Positions 17,745-26,614 of a stretch of DNA of 27,145 nt are shown here, piece after piece (positions within the stretch are counted from its first letter, which is position 1; each line of letters begins with the position of its first letter). The stretch covers positions 1 through 27,145 of the forward strand of contig LT649422.1 of the NCBI GenBank assembly GCA_900128395.1, in the 5' to 3' direction. The notes below the pieces were generated by a model that was given only the letters and a program-made list of their open reading frames with translations, ran no database searches and had not been told where the DNA came from. Made by a program: the position numbers and the translations under genes. Origin of the DNA: Stramenopiles sp. TOSAG23-2. Lineage: Eukaryota > Sar.

Positions 17745-17948
17745 ATGAGAAAAATGACGGAGGAAGAATTGAAAGCAGAAATTGTGAAACGTGGTCTTAC
17801 CCCAAAAGAAATTCTAGCACCGAAAAAAGATTTAGAACAACAATTACTGGATGTAACAGATTTTTCAGAGATGAAACCAGAGGAAGCAGCGAAAGAGAAA
17901 GTTCGTATAAATAAGATGTCTCAAGTTAAATTACGTCTAGCATCATAG
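17745..17948 (+). CDS. Small SAP-like protein, 67 residues
   Basis: Short ORF 87 bases past the Cys-rich gene's stop codon. An in-frame TGA at 17724-17726 shows that no longer version exists without an intron; the ATG at 17754 is an alternative start. Residues about 4-38 (MTEEELKAEIVKRGL ... KDLEQQLLD) resemble a SAP helix-extended-loop-helix motif, which often binds DNA or RNA, but the loop is longer and lacks the usual Gly. The rest is Lys/Glu-rich helix. Composition is protein-like rather than repeat-derived. It could be a small gene of its own or a last exon; I do not recognise it. Confidence 0.5.
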   Translation: MRKMTEEELKAEIVKRGLTPKEILAPKKDLEQQLLDVTDFSEMKPEEAAKEKVRINKMSQVKLRLAS

Positions 17949-18247
17949 AAGCAAAAAATATGAAACCAAAACGAGTTTAAGTTCCTGGGACTAAAGAAAT
18001 AAATCGCAATAATTTTCTATAACAAGTACACTAAATTGTATACTCTCAGATATTCCCCCTATCAGAGAGATTCTCTCTGAATTAATATTTTTTAAAAACC
18101 TACGGGTCGGTATAGCAAGTGCTATACAATTTTAATTAAGCTAATAAAAGAGTCTGACGACGCAGACTAAATTTTTATTTTCTAGAAAATTTTTTTATGA
18201 TTTGTGTAATTTTATTATAATTTACATTCAGGAGTGTGCTGGTGTGC
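17949..18247. other. Intergenic region with hairpins and repeat copy 2
   Basis: No gene seen. It contains a perfect 8-base hairpin with a 3-base loop (18062-18080) and the second copy of the fold-back repeat (18105-18219), between the 3' ends of the SAP-like ORF and the minus-strand orphan exon. Confidence 0.55.
18105..18219 (+). repeat. Fold-back repeat element, copy 2 (short form)
   Basis: Shares the 10-base left end GGTCGGTATA and a 90-base identical core (18130-18219) with 14737-14881, in the same orientation, 3.3 kb away. It lacks the extra left arm of the 23-base inverted repeat and instead has its own 8-base stem (18110-18117 with 18120-18127). The core contains AGTCTG...CAGACT, a short hairpin present in both copies. 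Complete identity suggests recent spread or strong constraint. Confidence 0.75.
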
Positions 18248-18618
18248 TCACTTTCCCTTCTCTTCCTCCTTCATACTTTTCTCACTAGCCTTTTCTGTCC
18301 AAAATTTGTTTGCCTTTTCACTACTGCTAACTTTCATACTACTTTCACTTTTCGATATAATTGGTGATATCTTTGTTGGATCGTTATTTTTCGTATCTTT
18401 TTTTTTGATACACATATTAATGCATTTCTCACCACATGGTGTAGCTAAAATCAACGACATAACAGCAGTTACTATGACAGACATATTCAATACGATCAAT
18501 GCAACACCATATGCATGGTTTTCATCGGCATTTGCTTGTAATGGTTCCTTTGTGTTGTTTACGCGCAGTTTGATTACTAATCCAACCAATAAAGTCAAAA
18601 ATAATTGATTCGAGTAAA
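18248..18618 (-). CDS. C-terminal exon of a membrane protein (partial or orphan)
   Basis: Open frame ending in TGA at 18248-18250 and beginning at a good splice acceptor (CTATTTTTAG, exon from 18618); an in-frame stop lies just beyond, so an upstream exon is required. It encodes one hydrophobic helix (FLTLLVGLVIK), a polar linker, a second helix (YGVALIVLNMSVIVTAVMSLIL), a CGEKCINMC cluster, then a Lys/Ser/Glu-rich tail of about 45 residues. This resembles the membrane end of a multi-pass protein or channel-like surface protein. I cannot find a convincing first exon up to 19400; a weak candidate (Met-Gly-Lys followed by GTGCGT) lies near 18960. It may be a fragment left by duplication or rearrangement. 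The plus-strand ORF over the same bases looks like a shadow. Confidence 0.42.
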
Positions 18619-19416
18619 CTAAAAATAGAAAAAAAATTTAGAAAATTGTATTTATAAAAAATTTAATATCGTATTCAAATAATGGTACGATACTATATGT
18701 AAATAATGGTACGATACTATATTGTTACGTATATATAATTATTACTTTGGAAAAAGAATATTTATTGTTTATTGTTCTTGTCTATATGAATTTTTATATC
18801 TTTATCTTTTCAATCTATATCAATTTCTATTCACTTGAAGAACTTTCTTCGTCCTATCTTAATCATCTATGTCCTAAACTTTTCAAGTCCTATAAATTTA
18901 GTAGTGCAAAAAATAATCGTCCTCCTCTCCTCCTTTTTTTTGCAACGTGTTCTTGAACGCACCTTTCCCATGGTACAGTACCAGGTACATACCACTGGTG
19001 GTAAAAAAAAAAATAGAGCTCTGGCCAACTGTGCCAACACGATGTACTTTGTCATAGGTCGGTTACAGATTTAGAATTTTAAGGTGTATTATTTGTTTTT
19101 AAATATATAAATATTGACTAGCATACTACCACCAGGTAAGCAGCCACTATTTTACTTTCCCTAAGTTTAAGGACTAAGTGTTCATTATAATATCTTCTCT
19201 ATCTCTTCGTTATAGTATTAGTATCTTGGTATATGGATATGGACGAAAGCTATAAATATATATATCTTTGTAGCACTACTACTAAACATATATTTGAATA
19301 AATGCAAACTGGCATATAGGTGATTTTATGAATATACAACAATATAATTTATACAACACAAAAATAATATAAATAAATTATATCACAACAACAATCGCAC
19401 GAAAAGAATCAAAAAG
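18619..19416. other. Non-coding region upstream of the surface-protein gene
   Basis: About 800 bases. It includes a 24-base tandem repeat (18677-18700 and 18701-18722) with an AATGGTACGATACTATAT core, and the promoter and leader of the following gene. It may also hold a missed first exon of the minus-strand orphan exon. No other gene is supported. Confidence 0.4.
18677..18722 (+). repeat. 24-base tandem repeat, two copies
   Basis: Two adjacent copies, 18677-18700 and 18701-18722, identical over 22 bases, each containing GGTACGATACTATAT. They lie in the intergenic region upstream of the plus-strand membrane-protein gene. Confidence 0.8.
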
Positions 19417-21120
19417 ATGTCGCGAATCAAACCGTTTTCCAAAATGACAATGAAACAAAAATTGTTCGTTGTGGTTATACCATTAATATTTGCAATTTAT
19501 ACACCAATAGCAGAAATCATTGCTTTTGTCAACTTGGCCCAAAAAACGGATCTGTTAACCAGCTCTTTATCGGATACATTGGTAGTAAATTCGAATTGGG
19601 ATTCTAATCCTATTACTGATGTAAAGCTTGCAGTTGCATGTCCATCTGGTTATTCGGAACTTGGTAAAAAACCTGCAAATGTTGAGGTTAAAGACTTACG
19701 CAATATGGGTGTTACCGGTGTTTGGCCTGGTGCAAAAGCAATGTGTAAATGTGGTAAAACAACTGATACGTCAACATTATCTTGCACAACAAATAAAGAT
19801 CCGTCGTCGCCAAAAGCGCCTGGTTGTAAATTTACAAAAAGTAAAGATGGAAAGAATACAACTGTGATATTTCAAGATATCGTTTCGAAATGTACCGCCG
19901 ATATGAAAAGTGCTGGTTGTACAGATATCAACAATGAAGGGGAAAAGATTTTAACAAAAATACCTGATGTAGGAGCTGGGACAACAATGACGGAGATTCA
20001 ACAAAAAGGGTACAATTACAAGTCAGGAAAATCAATTTGCATCAAAAGAAATTTAAACGTGAAATATTCAGATTTAGCTACCGTCGATACCAATCAAACA
20101 GATGTCAATAAACAATGTGGAGCTGATACAACAAAATGTGGTGGAATCTGTTATCCAAAAAAAGAAGGGACTTGTCCATTAAGATCATTTTCCATACAAT
20201 ACAATGTGCAAGCAAAAACGTATAACATTAAACTTGAGCCGCTAAGTGATATCACTGACGGTGAACCGTTGGTCAGTGTTGCAATATCAGCTGGAATTCC
20301 ATGTTTTGGAAAACCATTGACTGCTGATGGGTTTGCCAAACCAATCATTCAAGGAGCACCAAACAATGAAGCATTTGAAAGTGCAGCTGGTGCATGTAAA
20401 AGGAAAGATACAAGATTTGATATGGCTGGAACCATCGCGCAATTTGATTTCTTTAATACTAATGAAATTGGTAATCCAACTGGGATCACAGTTACAAATG
20501 ACAAAAATTACGAAGCATATAATACATATGACAAAGGGGCATGGACATTGTATACACAAGAAGGTATTCAATGGTCGGCGAAATGCAAACATACAAAAGC
20601 GGATCTTGTTGGAGTAAGTGGCAAAGTACAAACGATTAAAGGTGCTCAAGAAGGTGCCTATGTGGTTCAACTAATCTTTGGACTTTTCATTTTAGGGCTT
20701 TTCTTCCCAATTATGGCTGGTTTGCAAGTGTTTGAAAAAGATCAAGATTTAATGTGTATTCCTGGTGAAGGTCTTGAAGAAAAGAGAAATCTTGGAATAT
20801 GCAAAAGTGTGTGTTCCTTCATTGCAATCTTGTTGAAATTGATTTTTATTGGCATGGCATCTGGCGCAACACAACCAGTCTATGAAATTTATGATGGAAC
20901 TGGGGACTGTGCAATGGATGACTTGACAAAGGAAACAGTTAATTTCATAACGCCTACAGTGAAGAAGATTCATGAAGGTAACATTACTGCAATGAATTTA
21001 GCACTTGTATCTTTAGTCTTTTGCATTTTAAATTGGTTATACCAAGCATATAATGGTTGCAAAGTGGATAAAACATTAGCAGATGATGAAACTGAAGGTG
21101 TAGCACTTAGTGAAGTTTAA
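19417..21120 (+). CDS. Large Cys-rich surface membrane protein, function unknown
   Basis: 567 residues, single exon, ATG at 19417. A hydrophobic segment at about 13-37 is a signal anchor. It is followed by a Cys-rich region of about 375 residues, probably extracellular or lumenal, then three membrane helices at about 416-440, 464-484 and 527-547. The ectodomain starts with a CPSGYSELGK...GVWPGAKAMCKCG arrangement, recalling the 'CPxGY...W-x-G...CxC' start of abundant membrane proteins in ciliates and other protists; that likeness is from memory of the pattern, not a match I can prove. It has several NxT/S sites. The C-terminal tail is short and acidic. Possible roles are a receptor, channel subunit or surface coat component; none can be chosen. 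It lies next to other membrane and Cys-rich genes. Confidence 0.75.
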   Translation: MSRIKPFSKMTMKQKLFVVVIPLIFAIYTPIAEIIAFVNLAQKTDLLTSSLSDTLVVNSNWDSNPITDVKLAVACPSGYSELGKKPANVEVKDLRNMGVTGVWPGAKAMCKCGKTTDTSTLSCTTNKDPSSPKAPGCKFTKSKDGKNTTVIFQDIVSKCTADMKSAGCTDINNEGEKILTKIPDVGAGTTMTEIQQKGYNYKSGKSICIKRNLNVKYSDLATVDTNQTDVNKQCGADTTKCGGICYPKKEGTCPLRSFSIQYNVQAKTYNIKLEPLSDITDGEPLVSVAISAGIPCFGKPLTADGFAKPIIQGAPNNEAFESAAGACKRKDTRFDMAGTIAQFDFFNTNEIGNPTGITVTNDKNYEAYNTYDKGAWTLYTQEGIQWSAKCKHTKADLVGVSGKVQTIKGAQEGAYVVQLIFGLFILGLFFPIMAGLQVFEKDQDLMCIPGEGLEEKRNLGICKSVCSFIAILLKLIFIGMASGATQPVYEIYDGTGDCAMDDLTKETVNFITPTVKKIHEGNITAMNLALVSLVFCILNWLYQAYNGCKVDKTLADDETEGVALSEV

Positions 21121-21736
21121 ATATATACATTTAACTAAAGAAATATATATGAGAGTATATATATATATTATATGCAGTGTCAAGGCTGTAATATATTGTG
21201 CGATTGGTTGATGGATATGACAAAAGCAGCTTATAAATTTTACATTATTAGAATTATATAAAGCTGAAACAAAAAAGATGAGCAAAAGCCTTAAATAGGA
21301 ACATACGTGTAAAAATTAAGTACTGTACAGTAAATTAATATCAACATAGCATTGATTTTTGTTATACAACCTTCCATATACTAACTAGTATACTACTCGT
21401 ATTTTAACCCTAATTCATTGTGCCCCTCTCGCCTTTTTTCGGCTCAAAGTTATATAAATATCCGTTCGGCATCTAACACATTTATTATATTTGATAAAAT
21501 TACTATAACTTAAAATAAAGAGTTAAGAAGATCTTTGATTTATTGTACTAAATACACTGATCATAAATAAATCATTCAATACAAGACGTTTTGTACAATA
21601 TATTGTAGTACACGTATATACAACCTGATTACAAAATATAATTTCTATAATAATCACAATAACATCAGCATATATACGTTTTTAATAAGTAATAATCATT
21701 TAAATATTATATATATATAATATAAACACAGCCATT
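21121..21736. promoter_or_regulatory. Intergenic region between two plus-strand genes
   Basis: About 615 AT-rich bases with TA runs near each end; it should contain the 3' end of the surface-protein gene and the promoter of the next one. I see no ORF or RNA. Confidence 0.45.
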
Positions 21737-22780
21737 ATGAGATTCTCACAGCCAAAGAAAGGTGGTGACCCAAGGGATATTATTAGTGATCGTGCTGGTG
21801 GTTTAGATTTAGCAAACACAGCAGAAATGACAAAGTGGCGTTATATGATTGCACATGATGCGCAAATTGACTTGGAAAATATGAGAGGTCATATCCGTAG
21901 GTTTAAAAAAGCGGGAGAGTTAAGCGAAGATGATTTATTAATCAAAGATGACAAATTAAATAAACACATAACGAATGAAGCAATATTAGCAGGTGGACCA
22001 AATGCAAAGGTATTTCCAAAACTAGGACTTGGACAAAGAATTCCAAAAATGTTCAAATCATTGACGCCGCAGGAACATGAAAAAATGTTAAAAACAGTAA
22101 AAGAAGTCAAGGTGATCAAAGGTGAAAAGTTGTCACAAAAGCACTTGAAAGCGAGAATGTTAAAAATGGAGAGAACGTTGAAAACAATTAGACGAGCCAG
22201 AAAAAGTGCAGAGAGCGATTTACATCAACTACAACGTACGTTAAATCTACCTTTATCTCCGGTAGTTAAAATATCAGCACCACCATCCAGAGCTAGTTCA
22301 AGGTCTAGCTTAAGATCCATGAAAAATAATAGTAATAGTAACAATGGGAATAATAACAGTAAGATGAATAAAAGTATTAGTGTGCCAAATATACGGTCCC
22401 GTACATCTACACCAAAAAGACGAAAACAAAAAGATAAAATAATTAAAAAACGTGTTTGGAATAAAAAAACACAAGTTTGGGAAATAAGGCCAGTACGAAT
22501 GGCATATGGTTTACCAGATACAAAAGAATCATTTCGTAGTCAAAATATTTCGAATCTATTTATTGCTGGAGATCATCGTGGTATGGTATCAACTAATCAG
22601 ATTGGCCTCATAGCTGCTAGTGATTTATTAAGAAAAGGTTTGGTTGATCCAAATATGTATATGAAATTGTTTGAATTTGATAAAAGTCAAAGATGCCCAA
22701 AGATAATGTCCCCGGTAACTAAATTTGCTGAACATGCTGTTAAAAACAGATTAAAGCCATTTGCACTTGGACGTGGTTAG
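21737..22780 (+). CDS. Unrecognised basic protein
   Basis: 347 residues, single exon, ATG at 21737, TAG stop. The first 170 residues are charged and helix-forming (for example TKWRYMIAHDAQIDLENMRG and ARMLKMERTLKTIRRARK), then a Ser/Asn/Arg-rich linker (about 180-235) ending in KRRKQKDKIIKKR, then a second structured region (about 240-347) with 'VWNKKTQVWEIRPVRMAYGLP' and LFIAGDHRGMVSTNQIGLIAASDLL. No signal peptide, membrane helix or known motif is visible. The basic linker could be a nuclear signal or a polyanion or microtubule contact. I do not recognise the family. Convergent with the MATCAP-like gene. Confidence 0.75.
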   Translation: MRFSQPKKGGDPRDIISDRAGGLDLANTAEMTKWRYMIAHDAQIDLENMRGHIRRFKKAGELSEDDLLIKDDKLNKHITNEAILAGGPNAKVFPKLGLGQRIPKMFKSLTPQEHEKMLKTVKEVKVIKGEKLSQKHLKARMLKMERTLKTIRRARKSAESDLHQLQRTLNLPLSPVVKISAPPSRASSRSSLRSMKNNSNSNNGNNNSKMNKSISVPNIRSRTSTPKRRKQKDKIIKKRVWNKKTQVWEIRPVRMAYGLPDTKESFRSQNISNLFIAGDHRGMVSTNQIGLIAASDLLRKGLVDPNMYMKLFEFDKSQRCPKIMSPVTKFAEHAVKNRLKPFALGRG

Positions 22781-23120
22781 AAAAAGAAAGTACATATGTG
22801 TACGTAAGAATGGTTTTTTAAAACATAAAATAAAAATTTAAAAAAAGTTTTTTTTAATATTTTTATGCAACACTAATATTTAAATAAGAGAATTTTTTAT
22901 ATATATATATTAAAATCTTAATATTAATATTATACATGATATTACTAATATATTTTATATTATTTTTTTTTATATATCATATAAAGAATATTTAATTATT
23001 TTTTAAAAATAAGAATTATTCGTATGATATGGAAGATCGACTCTCAAATAAAAAAACGTTAAATGCCAATATCGTCATTTGCACACCACAATATACACAT
23101 TCTGCTGTTAAATTGTCAAT
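22781..23120. other. Convergent 3' intergenic region
   Basis: 340 very AT-rich bases between two convergent stop codons, with T runs and TA runs; no gene seen. Confidence 0.5.
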
Positions 23121-25187
23121 TTATAACACAACGGTTCTTGAAATATTTTTTCGGTATGATGATATTAATGGTAAATCTTTTGCATGTGCTGGTGGAGCCT
23201 TTGCAAATTTCATGGTTGGATACATACGTTGCAAATCATTTATAGAAAATTGCATATCTTGTTGTATTGGTGACAAACCACGTTTAGACGGTACCTGATA
23301 CAAAGGTTTTCGTTGAACATGGCTGTATTTATCTTTCGTTTTATTATCATTGTTATTATTATTATTACTACTATTGTTGCTGTATAAATCAGAAACCATT
23401 TTTTTTTGTTTAGGTGGTAATTTAGCTTTTTGTTCATCTTTTATATCAACACCTTCTTCACTACTACATGATGAGGATTCTTCATTATTATTATCGCTAG
23501 AAAAATATTTATTTTTCTGACTATTATTGCTTTTCGTACGTTTTTTATTTTTTTTTATCCCGGTCATTTTTCGTCTAAATTTTTTACGTTTATACGCACT
23601 ACCATAGATTTTTCTCATGTTTTTTTCAGCTTCTTTTTGCAATTTTTCTTGGCGCTTACGTGCTTTTTCTTCTTTTTTTCGATCTCGCTCTTCTTGGCGT
23701 TTTTTTCTTGCTTCTGTTTCTTCCGCTTGTATTTTTCTAAAATCTTGTACATCCATATCACGTGTTATTTGTTCGGCTACAGATGCTGTTGATGGTCGAT
23801 TTGCCTTTATGGCATTTAATGGCGAACCAACCGCTACTGATTTATCAGAAGTTTCATTTGCTAATCTACTTGGTGTATTTATCTTTCCTTTACGATTGGA
23901 GGAATAATTATATTGTCTTGGAGATGCGTAATGATATAATGGATTTCTTACTTTTACAGTTCGAATTGGTGGTGTTGGCTTGTATCCATATGGAATCGTT
24001 GATATTAATTTATTACGAAATGCCATATTTAATAATTTATATCGATATTCTTCTATATCTTGGCAAAATGGTGGCAATGTCAAACCTTCCCTTCTTACAA
24101 CACGTTTTACACGATCGTGTTCATTCAATGCAATTTTTCCACAAAATAGCAATGGAATATCAATATCTTTGATATTTTTTAATATTTCTACAGCACCTTC
24201 AAAATATGCTTGTGCTTTTCCATCACCACCAGGTTGCGAAGAGTCTTCTAAACCCCGTTTTGCATTGACACAAAATTTCCAACGAACTTCTTTATCTGTA
24301 ACAAATGGTTCGAGCATATCAAAAATTTCACGAAATGAAGAACTTTTGGCTTGTGCAGAAACAAAATATGTAACTGCATGTTGTGACAACAATTGTCCTG
24401 GTGTTACTAATGTGTCGTTAATAGTTGCGAATCCTTCTTCCGTTTGTATATCAGCTCTTGTTTCCCCTGGCTTACGTAATTTAAAGTTTGATCTACCGAA
24501 GCACCATGGTTGAACTTCTTCATTAACTCTACGTACTAAATGTGTTCCTATCTCATGCACTGCAAAACTATGTAATCGCACTGGATTTCTTGCTAAATTT
24601 ACTGAAACGTACAATGTATGCTTACAGTTGGAGGAACTTTTATCGAAATATTCATCTTTACATTTAAATCTAGCATAACTGACAGATTTACGATTGATGA
24701 ACGTACCTGAATTATGCATGTCAGCCCATTGTAAATTACAATGATGGTCTACTCTGCTTCTTTTTAAATAATCGTTTAGTACAACCGTTGCTTCTGCCAA
24801 CGACAACTCTATGTCTTCCTCTGATCCTTTAATTGGTTGTTTCGATTTCAAAACATTGCCACGGCCATATTCCTGAACAGCCTCTTTCATAATACCAATT
24901 GCTTCTGGTAATAATTCTGTTTCTTGTTTATTATTTGCTTTTTCTAACATGGACTTTCTCGCAGTTTTCGAAATCCTATATGTAAATTGTGGATTATAAT
25001 CAGTAGACGCAAAAAATCTTTCCTTCTCTTCCAACAAATTAGTAGCTAATAATTTATGTTTTGGTGCATATTTGGATATCTTTGGTGATTTAGTTCTACT
25101 TTTTGTATCACTAGTAGTTACAGTAGGTGATTTTATTGTAGCATCGTCGCTGTATTCATAATATACGTCATCACAAAAGCGACACAT
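23121..25187 (-). CDS. MATCAP/DUF1704-type metallopeptidase (probable tubulin tyrosine carboxypeptidase)
   Basis: 688 residues from the ATG at 25187 (the frame is open 12 codons further, but only from TTG); TAA at 23121. Residues about 60-390 match the DUF1704 catalytic domain: His211-Glu-Ile-Gly-Thr-His216 gives the family's HExxxH zinc motif, followed by an Arg-rich stretch, and Glu250/Glu251 in TEEGFA match the 'QEGLA'-type motif that supplies the third ligand. In animals the homologues MATCAP1/2 (KIAA0895L/KIAA0895) remove the C-terminal Tyr of alpha-tubulin. After the domain comes a Pro/Ser linker, then a strongly charged Arg/Lys/Glu coiled coil (about 490-560) and a Lys-rich stretch that could bind microtubules, then a disordered Asn-rich tail. 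Catalytic residues are intact. Substrate is inferred by homology; a bacterial-type DUF1704 role is the alternative. Confidence 0.85.
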   Translation of the reverse strand: MCRFCDDVYYEYSDDATIKSPTVTTSDTKSRTKSPKISKYAPKHKLLATNLLEEKERFFASTDYNPQFTYRISKTARKSMLEKANNKQETELLPEAIGIMKEAVQEYGRGNVLKSKQPIKGSEEDIELSLAEATVVLNDYLKRSRVDHHCNLQWADMHNSGTFINRKSVSYARFKCKDEYFDKSSSNCKHTLYVSVNLARNPVRLHSFAVHEIGTHLVRRVNEEVQPWCFGRSNFKLRKPGETRADIQTEEGFATINDTLVTPGQLLSQHAVTYFVSAQAKSSSFREIFDMLEPFVTDKEVRWKFCVNAKRGLEDSSQPGGDGKAQAYFEGAVEILKNIKDIDIPLLFCGKIALNEHDRVKRVVRREGLTLPPFCQDIEEYRYKLLNMAFRNKLISTIPYGYKPTPPIRTVKVRNPLYHYASPRQYNYSSNRKGKINTPSRLANETSDKSVAVGSPLNAIKANRPSTASVAEQITRDMDVQDFRKIQAEETEARKKRQEERDRKKEEKARKRQEKLQKEAEKNMRKIYGSAYKRKKFRRKMTGIKKNKKRTKSNNSQKNKYFSSDNNNEESSSCSSEEGVDIKDEQKAKLPPKQKKMVSDLYSNNSSNNNNNNDNKTKDKYSHVQRKPLYQVPSKRGLSPIQQDMQFSINDLQRMYPTMKFAKAPPAHAKDLPLISSYRKNISRTVVL

Positions 25188-26102
25188 GATATGAAGGTAA
25201 ACTGTATAGGAAGAAACAAACAAAGAAGATGAAAAATCTGAAGCTTAAACTAATGAATATATTATATGTATCCAATTTTTATCTTTTTAAAGAAAACAAT
25301 TAAAAAGAAACAAACAAAGAAGATGAAAAATCTGAAGCTTAAACTAATGAATATATTATATGTATCCAATTTTTATCTTTTTAAAGAAAACAATTAAAAA
25401 CAACTAAACAGAATGTAATGGAACAGTTATGGTTTAATAATCCAATATATATACTATAATTACATATGTGTATATGTATGTATGTCGATAGTGTCTATAG
25501 ATAGATACATGTATATTATATTCGATCCCATGTGCTTCCGAAGCTCAATAACAAAAGAAGAAGTATAGTAAGTTGAACGGATACGGATAATAATTAACAT
25601 GGACACATCATTATATAAATATAGTACAACTTTTATTAATAAACTCACACAGTCACAACAGCCCACAACAGGACACAGCATTACCTATAAACCACTCCTT
25701 TTTTTTTTTGCAAACTTTTTTTTTGTTTGCCGAGTATTTTTATTTTTAAGGATAATATATACCAAGAAAAGTAGAAGTAAAAAAATATATAAATCGTGCG
25801 TAAATACACTAATGTACAAAGGCTTGTTTACGACGAGAAGAACTTCCATATTAAAATTCTTGCTTAGAATTCCTTAATATACCGACACGACATCATCTTA
25901 ATCTGTACAACAAGTATAATATATGTTAATGTATTCGTCGAGTATATAATAAATAATGATGGGGAAATTATAGATTATATAAAATACATATCGAAGAATG
26001 TAGCAATAGATCATATTTTTATACAGTATATCAAATAAGACTTTCAACGAAAAGCAAATATAATTTTCTAATATATATACATATATAAATATAACAATAA
26101 CT
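25188..26102. promoter_or_regulatory. Divergent promoter region (MATCAP-like gene / FKBP gene)
   Basis: About 915 bases containing a perfect 94-base tandem duplication (25211-25398) directly upstream of the MATCAP-like gene, and AT-rich sequence elsewhere. Promoters of both divergent genes should be here. The short ORFs present have no protein-like features. Confidence 0.45.
25211..25398. repeat. 94-base tandem duplication
   Basis: 25211-25304 is repeated as 25305-25398 without a difference that I can find. It starts 23 bases upstream of the MATCAP-like ATG (minus strand), so it lies in that gene's leader or promoter. Confidence 0.92.
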
Positions 26103-26534
26103 ATGAAATTTTTAATTACAGTTGCATTACTTTTTTCTTTCACCTTCTTTGCTATGGCACAAGATGCTGGTCCAAGTGGTGGTGGTTTACGTGTTCAAAC
26201 CACGGCGAAACCAGAACAATGCCAAACAGCAGCAAAAGCAGGGGATAAAATGACTATGCACTACACAGGAACCATCGATGAATCAAGTCCAACTGGTGAA
26301 AAAGGGAAACAATTTGACAGCTCTGTTGGACGTGGGCCATTTTCATTTAGACTTGGTGCAGGTGAAGTAATTAAAGGATGGGACCAAGGTCTTATGGGGA
26401 TTTGCGTCGGTGAGAAACGGACTTTGATTATCCCTGCAAGCCTTGGCTACGGTGATCAAGGTGCTGGCGGTGATATTCCAGGCGGCGCAACTTTAAAATT
26501 TACAGTTGAATGTTTGGGCATTAATCAAGACTAA
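26103..26534 (+). CDS. Secreted/ER FKBP-type peptidyl-prolyl isomerase
   Basis: 143 residues, single exon, ATG at 26103. Residues 1-19 are a clear signal peptide (MKFLITVALLFSFTFFAMA, cleavage before Gln). Residues about 35-140 form one FKBP domain with MHYTGTI, FDSSVGRGPFSF, VIKGWDQGL, SLGYGDQGAGG and IPGGATLKFTVE, which keep the aromatic and Asp pocket residues that bind FK506 and catalyse proline cis-trans isomerisation. Two Cys (in EQCQT and in GICVGEK) could form a disulfide suited to the secretory pathway. Size and layout match FKBP2/FKB family folding helpers. The C-terminus (LGINQD) is not a KDEL-type signal, so retention in the ER is uncertain; it may be secreted. Confidence 0.93.
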   Translation: MKFLITVALLFSFTFFAMAQDAGPSGGGLRVQTTAKPEQCQTAAKAGDKMTMHYTGTIDESSPTGEKGKQFDSSVGRGPFSFRLGAGEVIKGWDQGLMGICVGEKRTLIIPASLGYGDQGAGGDIPGGATLKFTVECLGINQD

Positions 26535-26552
26535 ATGTTTCGTCTTACATTT

Positions 26553-26553
<1 letters not shown>

Positions 26554-26586
<33 letters not shown>
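26554..26586. repeat. TA microsatellite
   Basis: A nearly pure TA run just past the FKBP stop codon. Confidence 0.85.
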
Positions 26587-26589
<3 letters not shown>

Positions 26590-26614
26590 TCAAGACTAAC
26601 TTTGATAATATATA

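Noticed and set aside
18234-18608. 124-codon plus-strand ORF over the orphan exon
   Set aside because: The minus strand gives two clean membrane helices, a splice acceptor and a charged tail; the plus-strand frame is its hydrophobic shadow.
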